From assembly GCA_905221605.1 (NCBI GenBank), contig CAJNDS010002520.1, forward strand, positions 1-64,000: 64,000 nucleotides of DNA. Direction: 5' to 3'. Shown piece after piece: positions 50,225 to 60,500 of the stretch. Made by a program: the position numbers and the translations under genes. This stretch comes from Symbiodinium natans. Its lineage: Eukaryota > Sar > Dinophyceae > Suessiales > Symbiodiniaceae. The notes below the pieces were generated by a model. It was not told the origin of the DNA. It made no database searches and worked only from the letters and a program-made list of their open reading frames with translations. The first letter of the stretch is position 1. Each line of letters opens with the position of its first letter.

Positions 50225-50459
50225 GGAGGGGGTTCAAGGTTCCCTTATAAAGTAGCCAACCCAAAAAGGGGTGCCCTTATTTTAATATGGTTACTGGGCT
50301 ACCAAGGTTGGCATTCGGCCATCAGAGGCTGAGGAGTTGTTCGAGCTCTTCGACGCAGATGCGAGTGGAGGTATTGATGACAGAGAATTCATGAAGGCCT
50401 TGTTCCCTGATGACTATCGCAGACTCTATATGAGAACCACGACCATAGCGACACTCTGA
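48108..50459 (+). CDS. Voltage-gated K+ channel with C-terminal EF-hands (six exons, 590 codons)
   Basis: Exons 48108-48804, 48904-49033, 49128-49275, 49372-49924, 50052-50143 and 50307-50459 (TGA) join in one frame at all five junctions. A long hydrophilic N-terminus precedes the membrane part. S1 is restored only by splicing (NLF joined to ILLTVFFSLTQAIES). S2 is VEVVIETLFFIELLAHVVLE. S4 is sparse in charge, RLLKLTRRFGK. The pore has TVTTVGYGD at about residues 440-448, the K+ selectivity filter, and S6 carries MPISVLG. Two EF-hand loops follow at D520-E531 (DSNGNGELTMDE) and D556-E567 (DADASGGIDDRE), so gating is probably Ca2+-modulated at a cell membrane. ATG at 48108 or 48114 is the likely start. 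TGCTTGCAG at 48055-48063 could be the trans-splice acceptor. All introns look like recently inserted elements. Confidence 0.9.
48805..48903 (+). mobile_element. K+ channel intron 1: family A introner
   Basis: The exon is split by GCTTC, then TTGGTAGCCCAGCGG... to ...GCCCTACCAAG, then GCTTC again. The 5-bp duplication GCTTC (48805-48809 and 48904-48908) supplies a GC donor, and the element's own right end supplies the AG acceptor. Confidence 0.85.
49034..49127 (+). mobile_element. K+ channel intron 2: family B introner
   Basis: GTTTC + TCAGGGATACTTGGG... to ...GACCTTCAAG + GTTCA. The near-duplicate GTTTC/GTTCA contains the GT donor. The left end resembles introns 3 and 4 (YTAGGGGTACTTGG). Confidence 0.78.
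49276..49371 (+). mobile_element. K+ channel intron 3: family B introner
   Basis: GTGGC + TTAGGGGTACTTGG... to ...TTTCAGTATAG + GTAGC. Four of five bases of the flanking duplication agree, and the donor GT lies in it. Confidence 0.8.
49925..50051 (+). mobile_element. K+ channel intron 4: family B introner with G18 run
   Basis: Perfect duplication GTGAC (49925-49929 and 50052-50056) around TTAGGGGTACTTGGGAA... to ...TTCCCAAGTTCAGTGTAG. ACTTGGGAA and TTCCCAAGT form a subterminal inverted repeat. Confidence 0.88.
50144..50306 (+). mobile_element. K+ channel intron 5: family A introner
   Basis: Perfect duplication GTTG (50144-50147 and 50307-50310) around CTTGCTAGCCCAGTGG... to ...TTACTGGGCTACCAAG. 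It inserts between the two EF-hands. The interior holds T15 and about 24 G in runs. Confidence 0.9.
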
Positions 50460-51064
50460 AGGCGCCCCAAGGCGCATCCTTCTTTTGTCGTCCTGAGAGT
50501 CATTTTCCCTGGCGCTGTTTTTTTAAAAGCCATCGAGCCTGGCTCTCGTTAAACATGGTTTCACCTTCTTTTTTCAAAAAGGTTTCACCATGAGTTTGCA
50601 AGGCCCATCGTGCTCATCAGCGGCAGCGATGAGGGCCCATTAAAGGAGATTCGAACTGCAAGGGTGTAGATGCCGGGCTCTTTAGTGCTGCGAGCATCTG
50701 CAAGAGTCGAAAGAAACAATGCTGGCCGTATATACGTTGAGCCCCAAACCCTCAAATCCTGAAATCCCAGATTCAAAGCCCTGACCCCACCACGCGTTTT
50801 GCTCACAATGCGGAAATGGCTCTTCCCTGTCTGCTGCTATTCCCACGCACATGTTTGCAAGTGAGCGCCTATTATAGAGGTCGGAACATTTACTACTAGT
50901 AAACCCTAATGGCCCCTTTATTATACTATAATAACCCCCCAAAACCCTATTCTAAATATTCAGGCCCCTATACCCTAAACCCCCTCAACCCTAAAGCCTA
51001 AACCCTAAACCCTATAAACCCTAAACCCTATTTTAATTTTTCAGGCCCCTATACTAGTTGCTAG
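50460..51064. other. Spacer after the K+ channel gene
   Basis: Short 3' region, then ATG at 50590 with a 17-codon frame (MSLQGPSCSSAAAMRAH), which could be an upstream exon of gene 5 but has no clear donor. Family D element at 50870-50972, CCCTAAA units at about 50983-51028, and a stray family D right end at about 51031-51056. Confidence 0.5.
50870..50972. mobile_element. Family D element
   Basis: TATTATAGAGGTCGGAACAT at the left and ATATTCAGGCCCCTATA at the right. TATAGAGGTC and GGCCCCTATA are imperfect inverted ends. Confidence 0.7.
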
Positions 51065-53306
51065 TCAGCCCGTCCTGATTTGCGGCCAGGCGGCCCTTCG
51101 CCGTGGCGACGAGGTGAGCAGCCAGCTCCAGGACTCCGACACACCCATGGTTTAGGGTTTAGGGTTTAGGGTTCAGGGTTTAGGGTTCAGGGTTCAGGGT
51201 TCAGGGTTCAGGGTTTGGGGCTTGGGGTTTGGGGTTTAGGGTTTAGGGTTTAGGGTGTAGGGCGTGCGGGTTCGTAGGACCTTTGGCATTTGTTAATGTC
51301 GACCGGCCGCAGGGAAAGTGCACAACAAAGTGCACGGTTTGGGGAGGCCATGGGGTCTCGGATACGGGCTCGGTTGGAGCACAAGAAGTTCCGGGATTCG
51401 TAAAGTATCTCAAGGGCCCTCTTTTCAGTGGCCAGCGGCCTGACCATCGTCACCCACATCGTGATCAGGTTTCTGGCAAGCCCTAAACCCTAAACCCTAA
51501 ACCCTAAACCCTAAACCCTAAACCCTAAACCCTAAACCCTAAACCCTAAACCCTAAACCCTAAACCCTAAACCCTAAACCCTAAACCCTAAACCCTAAAC
51601 CCTAACCCTAAACCCTAAACCCTAAACCCAACACACGAGGAGTGGCCTGCCGTCGTTTTGGCCAACCGGGGAGAAGGCGACAAGGCGGGGAGATCCGATG
51701 TAGATGTCACTTGCAAGCATACAGAGTTTGGAACGAGCTGAGGGCTACGGCATGAGTTTCAAACAGCGCAAACGCTGAAGTCATAAGAGATCCGTACATG
51801 GCAGCGCAGTTGCGGAAGCTGCAATGTGCTGAGGCAGAGGCGCTAGAGTGCTCTTGGGACTTTATGTAGATTAGGCCATCCTGATCTACGGCATTCCTGG
51901 GAAAGCGCGGCCGCAAGTCCTTAAGATATATGCAAATCTTCCCCGAACATTGCGGCTGCCCAAACCGAAGCCAAAAGGGGGTTTACGAAAATAAGGGAAC
52001 CCGACTACACCCCCAAATAGTAGGATTCCCGTGTAATCAGAGCCCAATAGCCCTAAACCCCGAACCAATAGCCCTAAACCCTAAACCCTCAACTCCCTAA
52101 ACTCCCTAAACCCTAAAGGGTATCCCCCCCCCCCCCCCCTCAAAAGGCCTTCCTGGTGCTGGAGCTGAAGCGCGGAGTGTCGTCTTCGGGTGACTATTTG
52201 TTGCCTTTTGTGCCCCCTGGCTGGCTTAGTGCAAAAAAAGGGTTTAGGGTTGAGGGTTTCGGGTTCGACTCAAGGTGTTTCAAGTGCGGTTTTTAGGTGT
52301 AACTGCTTGTTTGACCTTTGGTTGGGCTTCCGACTCCTTCTGGGCACCCTTGCAAGCTACCAAGGACCCTAACGCTACACCCTAAACCCTCCGTGTCAAC
52401 TAGGCGGGTGGCAAAAAACCAAACCTAAACCCTAAACCCTAAACTCAATCAACGGGCGGCAACAAAACACAATCAAGTTGCGACGTTGGCCACCACCGCA
52501 GTGCGGCCCCTAAGGAAGATTGCGATGGATTCCGTAGATTTGACCATTGATGATGGCTGGCTGGATCCACTCCAGGCACCGGGAGACGCTGGAGGAGGGA
52601 CGTTCAAGCTTGAGGTTTCGGGTTTAGGGTTCAGGGTTCAGGGTCTTGGGTCCCTGCACACAGAGCCTGTCTGCCTTGCGATGATTGTAGGTCCCGAGGT
52701 CTTCGAATCTCGTGTTTGGCTCCCATGCCCAGGGAAGGTCATACCAAGGTTCCCTGGAGCTGGTACAAACATCCTCACCTAAACCCTAAACCCTAAACCC
52801 TAAACCCTAAACCCTAAACCCTAAACCCTGAACCCCTTGCAGTGGCCGGATGTTTTCAGCTCTCCCAGATCTGTACTCGTAGGATTAAGTGGTGGTATAT
52901 ACGGCTTCGGTGATGTTTCGTTGAGGTTTCTTGGGTTGATGGCGAGCTTTGGGAAAACGTTCAGCTCACATGCTTTGCTTTTGCTGCTATGGGGGCGTAG
53001 GTGTAGTCTATGTCACTTGCCGAAGAGAGCTTTATGAACAGTTTTGCAGGAAGCTAGGTCTCTGCGAAGGCACAGCGCAATCCAAGAAGGCAATGAGGAT
53101 GACCAAAAACGCGACATCCAGTATACTAGGATCCCAGAGTAGGCCCGTATTCCTTTTTTTTGGTTTCTTCTAACACCTTTAAACCAAAAAGGGTACCCTT
53201 TCCTGGGCTTCTCTTGGGTCTAGTATATCAGGTTGCTGAAGTATGCTATCTTCGGCAAGCCAACGGAGGATTTTCCACTGAAAGCCAAGTCGATCAAGGC
53301 CCTGTA
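51065..53306 (+). CDS. Gene 5: 3' part of an unrecognised protein, possible ubiquitin-like segment
   Basis: Exons inferred at 51065-51149, 52147-52189, 52478-52614, 53050-53120 and 53232-53306 (TAG). All junction phases match, giving about 136 codons. Text includes LICGQAALRRGDEVSSQLQD, AFLVLELKRGVSSS, IAMDSVDLTIDDGWLDPLQA and LLKYAIFGKPTEDFPLKAKS. The segment CGQAALRRGDEVSSQL.DSDTP..LVLELKR resembles the C-terminal half of a ubiquitin-like fold, by memory of family style only. The first exon starts in mid-codon, so the 5' part is missing. Donors are GTTTAGGG (51150), GTGACT, GTTTCGGG (52615) and GTATAC. Confidence 0.58.
51150..51255 (+). repeat. TTTAGGG/TTCAGGG array beginning at a donor
   Basis: Starts at the exact donor GTTTAGGG after the exon ending ..SDTPM. 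Units alternate TTTAGGG and TTCAGGG. Confidence 0.93.
51478..51630 (-). repeat. CCCTAAA array
   Basis: About 21 regular units in the same intron that begins with TTTAGGG at 51150, giving complementary arrays about 230 bp apart. Confidence 0.97.
52779..52832 (-). repeat. CCCTAAA array
   Basis: Seven to eight units in the intron 52615-53049, which opens with GTTTCGGGTTTAGGG. Confidence 0.95.
53121..53231 (+). mobile_element. Gene 5 last intron: family A' introner
   Basis: TATA is duplicated at 53122-53125 and 53224-53227 around CTAGGATCCCAGAGTAGGCC... to ...CTCTTGGGTCTAG. GTATAC (53121) is the donor and ATCAG (53231) the acceptor, which restores DIQ-LLKYAIFGK. A relative lies at 40888-40996. 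Confidence 0.8.
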
Positions 53307-54519
53307 GACCCCTAATGAACAATTCTTTGTGGTCTTTTGGGGGCTCTACTCTGGGGGTTTGGTGACCCCTTTTCCCTTTTGTTCGTTCAAGGTTCCCTTT
53401 GAAGTAACCAACCCCCCGAAAAGGGTGCCCTCAATAGAATATGGCTTCGTTAAATGGTTCTGAAGTGTGGACCATTGGGTTGTATAGGGTATGGGGTATG
53501 TTAGGGGTCCCCTTTTTAAGGGCCCATATTAGGGGACCACGTAACTGGGGTATGAAGGGGTCCCCTTTTGAAGGGCCCATATTTAGAGACCATGTAGCGA
53601 CCATCAGAGACACTGTCCACCTCACTGCCAGTCCTGGGCGGACCAGTTTCGAAGTGGCGCCTCGATGCGTCGAGGACCGGCGCCTCCCCTCTCGTAGGGT
53701 TTAGGGCTTCGGGTTTAATTTTGGGGCCCTAAACCCTGAACCTTTTGCAACAGGCTCTTGAGGTTTCGGATGTAGGGGACAAGGTTAGTGTTTAGGGTTG
53801 AAAGGCCGTGAGAGAGCCCTGGTTGAAGGGTTGAAAGGCCCTTCCTTCGTAAGGTTTCCGGGCTAACAGGCACTGCAGATGCTTGGGATGGTGCGGGAGG
53901 TGTTGAAGGGTGTTGCCCTAGCCCGCCCAGAGAAGCCAATCCTTCACTGAGGGTTTGTCTTCAAATTTCTGCAGTGGCGATCTCAGGACTAATATAGGGG
54001 TCGGAGTAGTTACCAATAGTATTCCATTTGGTCCCTTTATAATTTTACAATAATAACCCCCAAACCCTCTTCTAATTATTCAAGACCCATATATGATTCC
54101 CTACTTAACTGTATGGGGCCTAAGAAATATGGTGGATGGTAAAAGTTCGGCTCTTGGCCCCCATGGGCTCTTTTCTCAGAAGGGTGATCGGTTGGGGTCC
54201 CTCAGCCCCCGAAACAAGGACCCTGAAATAGTCATACATGTGTTGAACCTGTCAAAACGCCGAGCTTGTTCTCCTGCACTTTGTATCCTGACGTAAGACG
54301 TCTGAAGCTCCTCCGAAAACTTGACACCTACCCACTCCCCACCCAATCGTAAACCTCCTAAACCGCAAGCACTGTCAACCCTGAACGGAAGCACACCTAA
54401 ACCCTAAACCCTAAACCCTAAACCCTAAACACCCTAAACCCTAAACCTTAAACCCTTAACCCTAAACCCAACCTACCCACATCAACTCATGTAACGCATG
54501 CAAGGCTTCCGATTCGCAG
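53307..54519. other. Spacer between genes 5 and 6
   Basis: Contains a degenerate family A element (about 53339-53450), a GGGTCCCC/GGGCCCATAT-type element (about 53455-53600), an open exon-like piece (about 53602-53697, DTVHLTASPGRTSFEVAPRC) ending at GTTTAGGG, a family D element (53991-54094) and a CCCTAAA array (54400-54470). The exon-like piece may be the 5' part of gene 6, but its phase does not match the exon at 54520. Confidence 0.5.
53991..54094. mobile_element. Family D element
   Basis: AATATAGGGGTCGGAGTAGT at the left, AATAACCCCCAAACCCTCTT in the core, ATTCAAGACCCATATA at the right. Confidence 0.7.
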
Positions 54520-57500
54520 ATGTGTCCAAAGTGGCGGGACGGCCGATTCTGGAAGGCACGCACCAGAGAGCTGAGCCTGTGTGTGAGTTCAGGGTTTAGG
54601 GGTTAGGGTTTAGGGTTTGAACGCCAATCACTGGGCTAGTTTGTTGTGCATGCATCTTGAGCTTAGGGGGCGGTGTGGCCAGAACAGTGCCCAGCTGATG
54701 CTCATGATGCTCGCCTCTTGGCTCGCCAAATGGCGCCAATCACTGGGGCAGTTTGTTCTGCAAGCGTCTGGAGCTTAGGGGGCTGTGTGGCCAGAACAAT
54801 GCCCAGCTGATGCTCATGATGCTCGCGTCCTGGCTCGCCAAATTGCGCCAATCACTGGGGCAGTGTGTTCTGCAAGCGTCTGGAGTAGGGGGCTGTGTGG
54901 CCAGAACAATGCCCAGCTGATGCTCATGATGTTCGCCTCCTGGCTCGCCAAATGGCGCCAATCACTGGGCAGTTTGTTCTGCAAGCGTCTGGAGCTTAGG
55001 GGGCTGTGTGGCCAGAACAATGCCCAGCTGATGCTCATGATGCTCGCCTCCTGGCTCGCCAAATGGCGCCAATCACTGGGGCAGTTTGTTCTGCAAGCGT
55101 CTGGAGCTTAGGGGGCTGTGTGGCCAGAACTATGCCCAGCTGATGCTCATGCTCGCGTCCTGGCTCGCCAAATGGCGCCAATCACTGGGGCAGTTTGTTC
55201 TGCAAGCGTCTGGATCTTAGGGGGCTGTGGCCAGAACAATGCCCAGCTGATGCTCATGATGCTCGCGTCCTGGCTCGCCAAATTGCGCCAATCACTGGGG
55301 CAGTTTGTTCTGCAAGCGTCTGGAGCTTAGGGGGCTGTGTGGCCAGAACAATGCCCAGCTGATGCTCATGATGCTCGCGTCCTGGCTCGCCAAATTGCGC
55401 CAATCACTGGGGCAGTTTGTTCTGCAAGCGTCTGGAGTAGGGGGCTGTGTGGCCAGAACCATGCCCAGCTGATGCTCATGATGCTCGCCTCCTGGCTCGC
55501 CAAATGGCGCCAATCACTGGGGCAGTTTGTTCTGCAAGCGTCTGGAGCTTGGGGGGCTGTGTGGCCAGAACAATGCCCAGCTGATGCTCATGATGCTCGC
55601 GTCCTGGCTCGCCAAATTGCGCCAATCACTGGGGCAGTTTGTTCTGCAAGCGTCTGGAGCTTAGGGGGCGGTGTGGCCAGAACAGTGCCGAGCTGATGCT
55701 CATGATGCTCGCGTCCTGGTTTGCCAAATTGCGCCAATCACTGGCTGCAAGCGTCTGGAGCTTAGGGGGCTGTGTGGCCAGAACAATGCCCAGCTGATGC
55801 TCATGATGCTCGCCTCCTGGCTCGCCAAATTGCGCCAATCACTGGGGCAGTTGGTTCTGCAAGCGTCTGGAGTAGGGGGCGGTGTGGCCAGAACAATGCC
55901 CAGCTGACGCTCATGATGCTCGCGTCCTGGCTCGCCAAATTGCGCCAATCACTGGGGCAGTCCGTCTGGAGCTTAGTGGGCGGTGTGGCCAGAACAATGC
56001 GCAGCTGATGCTCATGATGCTCGCGTCCTGGCTCGCCAAATTGCGCCAATCACTGGGGCAGTTTGTTGTGCAAGCGTCTGGAGCTTAGAGGGCGGTGTGG
56101 CCAGAACAATGCCCAGCTGATGCTCATGATGTTCGCCTCCTGGTTCGCCAAATGGCACCAATCACTGGGGCAGTTTGTTCTGCAAACGTCTGGAGCTTAG
56201 GGGGCGGTGTGGCCAGAACAATGCCCAGCTGATGCTCATGATGCTCGCCTCCTGGCTCGCCAAATGGCGCCAATCACTGGGGCAGTTTGTTCTGCAAGCG
56301 TCTGGAGCTTAGGGGGCTGTGTGGCCAGAACAATGCCCAGCTGATGCTCATAATGCTCGCCTCCTGGCTCGCCAAAAGGCGCCAATCACTGGGGCAGTTT
56401 GTTCTGCAAGCGTCTGGAGCTTAGGGGGCCGTGTGGCCAGAACAATGCCCAGCTGACTCTCATGATGCTCGCCTCCTGGCTCGCCAAATGGCGCCCATCA
56501 GTGGGGCAGTTTTCTGCCAGCGTCTGGAGCTTAGGGGGCGGTGTGGCCAAAACAATGCCCAGCTGATGCTCATGATGCTCGCCTCCTGGCTCGCCAAATG
56601 GCGCCAATCACTGGGGAAGTTTGTTGTGCATTCGTCTGGAGCTTAGGGGGCGTTGTGGCCAGAACAATGCCCAGCTGATGCTCATGATGCTCGCCTCCTG
56701 GCTCGCCAAAAGGCGCCAATCACGGGGGCAGTTTATTCTGCAAGCGTCTGAGGCTTAGGGGCGGTGTGCCCAGAACAGTGCCCAGCTGATTAGCGGGCGG
56801 TGTGGCCAGAACAATGCCCAGCTGATGCTCATGATGCTCGCCTCCTGGCTCGCCAAATGGCGTCTGGAGCTTAGGGGGCGGTGTGGCCAGAACAATGCCC
56901 AGCTGATGCTCATGATGCTCGCCTCCTGGCTCGCCAAATGGCGCCAGTTTGTTGTGCAAGCGTCTGGAGCTTATTGGGCGGTGTGGCCAGAACAATGCCC
57001 AGCTGATGTTCCTGATGCTCGCCTCCTGGCTCGCCAAATGGCGCCAATCACTGGGGCAGTTTGTTCTGCAAGCGTCTGGAGCTTGGGGGCGGTGTGGCCC
57101 GAACAATGTCCAGCTGATGCTCATGATGCTCGCCTCCTGGCTCGCCAAATGGCGCCAATCACTGGGGCAGTTCGTTCTGCAAGCGTCTGGAGCTTAGGGG
57201 GCGGTGTGGCCAGAACAATGCCCAGCTGATGCTCATGATGCTCGCCTCCTGGCTCGCCAAATGGCGCCAATCACTGGGGCAGATTGTTCTGCAAGCGTCT
57301 GGAGCTTAGGGGGCGGTGTGGCCAGAACAAGGCCCAGCTGATGCTCATGATGCTCGCCTCCTGGCTCGCCAAATGGCGCCAATCACTGGGGCAGTTTGTT
57401 GTGCACGCGTCTGGAGCTTTGGGGGCGGTGTGGCCAGAACAGTGCCCAGCTGATGCTCATGATGCTCGCCTTTTGGCTCGCCAAATGGCGCCAATCACTG

Positions 57501-60500
57501 GGGCAGTTTGTTCTGCAAGCGTCTGGAGCTTAGGGGGCGGTGTGGCCAGAACAATGCCCAGCTGATGCTCATGATGCTCGCCTCCTGGCTCGCCAAATGG
57601 CGCCAATCACCGGGGCAGTTTGTTGTGCATGCGTCTGGAGCTTAGGGGGCGGTGTGGCCAGAACAATGCCCAGCTGATGCTCATGATGCTCGCCTCCTGG
57701 CTCGCCAACTGGCGCCAATCACTGGGGCAGTTGTGCAAGCGTCTGGAGCTTAGGGGGCGGTGTGGCCAGAACAGTGCCGAGCTGATGCTCATGATGCTCG
57801 CCTCCTGGCCAATCACTGGGGCAGATTGTTCTGCAAGCGTCTGGGGGCGGTGTGGCCAGAACAATGCCCAGCTGATGCTCATGATGCTCGCCTCCTGGCT
57901 CGCCAAATCACGCAGTCACTGCGGCAGTTTGTTGTGCACGCGTCTGGGGCGGGCGGTGCGGCCAGAACAATTCCCACCTGATGATGCTCGCCTGCTGGCT
58001 CGCCAAATGGCGCCAGTCACTGGGGCAGTTTGTTCTGCAAGCGTCTGGAGCTTTGGGGGGCGGTGTGGCCAGAACAATGCCCAGCTCGCGCCAATCACTG
58101 GGGCAGTTTGTTGTGCAAGCGTCTGGAGCTTAGGGGGCGGTGCGGCCAAAACCATGCCCAGCTGATGCTCATGATGCTCGCCTCCTGGCTCGCCAAATGG
58201 CGCCAATCACTGGGGCAGATTGTTCTGCAAGCGTCTGGAGCTTAGGGGGCGGTGTGGCCAGAACAATGCCCAGCTGATGCTCATGATGCTCGCCTCCTGG
58301 CTCGCCAAATAGCGCCACTCCTGGGGCAGTTTGTTGTGCAAGCGTCTGGAGCTTAGGGGGCGGTGTGGCCAGAACAATGCCCAGCTGATGCTCATGATGC
58401 TCGCCTCCTGGCTCGCCAAATGGCGCCAATCACTGGGGCAGTTTGTTCTGCAAGCGTCTGGAGCTTAGGGGGCGGTGTGGCCAGAACGCTGCCCAGCTGA
58501 TGCTCATGATGCTCGCCTCCTGGCTCGCCAAATGGCGCCGATCACTGGGGCAGTTTGTTCTGCAAGCGTCTGGAGCTTCGGGGGCGGTGTGGCCAGAACA
58601 GTGCCGAGCTGATACTCATGATGCTCGCCTCCTGGCTCGTCAAATGGCGCCAGTCACTGGGGCAGTTTGTTCTGCAAGTGTCTGGAGCTTCGGGGCGGTG
58701 TGGCCAGAACAGTGCCGAGCTGATGCTCATGATGCTCGCCTCCTGGCTCGCCAAATGGCGCCAATCACTGGGCCAGTTGGTGAGAACAGTGCCCAGCTGA
58801 TGCTCATGATGCTCGCCTCCTGGCTCGTCAAATGGCGCCAATCACTGGGGCAGTTTGTTCTGCAAGCGTCTGGAGCTTAGGGGGCTGTGTGGCCAGAACA
58901 ATGCCCAGCTGATGCTCATGATGCTCGCCTCCTGGCTCGCCAAATGGCGCCAATCACTGGGGCAGCTTGTTCTGCAAGCGTCTGGAGCTTAGGGGCGGTG
59001 GCCAGAACAGTGCCCAGCTGATGCTCATGATGCTCGCCTCCTGGCTCGCCAAATGGCGCCAATCACTGGGGCAGTTTGTTCTGCAAGCGTCTGGAGCTTC
59101 GGGGGCGGTGTGGCCAGAACAGTGCCCAGCTGATGCTCATGATGCTCGCCTCTTGGCTCGTCAAATGGCGCCAATCACTGGGGCAGTTTTTTCTGCAAAG
59201 CGTCTGGAGCTTAGGGGGCGGTGTGGCCAGAACAGTGTCCAGCTGATGCTCGTGACGCCAAATGGCGCGAATGGCAGTTTGTTCTGCAAGCGTCTGGAGC
59301 TTAGGGGGCGGTGTGGCCAGAACAGCTCGCCTCCTGGCTCGCCAAATGGCGCCAATCACGGGGGCGGTGTGGCCAGAACAGTGCCCAGCTGATGCTCATG
59401 ATGCTCGCCTCCTGGCGCCAAATGGCACCAATCACTGAGCCAGTTTGTTCTGCAAGCGTCTGGAGCTTAGTGGGCGGTGTGGCCAGAACAGTGCCCAGCT
59501 GATGCTCATGATGCTCGCCTCCTGGCTCAGCTGATGCTCATGATGCTCGCCTCCTGGCTCGTCAAATGGCGCCAATCACTGGGGCAGTTTGTTCTGCAAG
59601 CGTCTGGAGCTTAGGGGGCGGTGTGGCCAGAACAGTGCCGAGCTGATACTCATGATGCTCGCCTCCTGGCTCGCCAAATGGCGCCAATCACTGGGGCAGT
59701 TTGTTCTGCAAGCGTCTGGAGCTTAGGGGGCGCTGTGGCCAGAACAGTGCCAAGCTGATGCTCATGATGCTCGCCTCCTGGCTCGTCAAATGGCGCCAAT
59801 CACTGGGGCAGTTTGTTCTGCAAGTGTCTGGACCTTAGGGGGCGGTGTGGCCAGAACAGTGCCCAGCTGATGCTCATGATGCTCGCTTCCTGGCTCGTCA
59901 AATGGCGCCAATCACTGGGGCAGTTTGTTCTGCAAGCGTCTGGAGCTTAGGGGGCGGTGTGGCCAGAACAGTGCCCAGCTGATGCTCATGATGCTCGCCT
60001 CCTGGCTCGCCAAATGGCGCCAATCACTGGGGCAGTTTGTTCTGCAAGCGTCTGGAGCTTAGGGGGCGGTGTGGCCAGAACAGTGCCCAGCTGATGCTCA
60101 TGATGCTCGCCTCCTGGCTCGCCAAATGGCGCCAATCACTGGGGCAGTTTGTTCTGCAAGCGTCTGGAGCTTCGGGGGCGGTGTGGCCAGAACAGTGCCC
60201 AGCTGATGCTCATGATGCTCGCCTCCTGGCTCGCCAAATGGCGCCAATCACTGGGGCAGTTTGTTCTGCAAGCGTCTGGAGCTTCGGGGGCGGTGTGGCC
60301 AGAACAGTGCCCAGCTGATGCTCATGATGCTCGCCTCCTGGCTCGTCAAATGGCGCCAATCACTGGGGCAGTTTGTTCTGCAAGTGTCTGGAGCTTAGGG
60401 ACCGGTGTGGCCAGAACAGTGCCCAGCTGATGCTCATGATGCTTGCCAGATGGCGCCAATCGCTGGGGCAGTTTGTTCTGCAAGCGTCTGGAGCTTAGGG

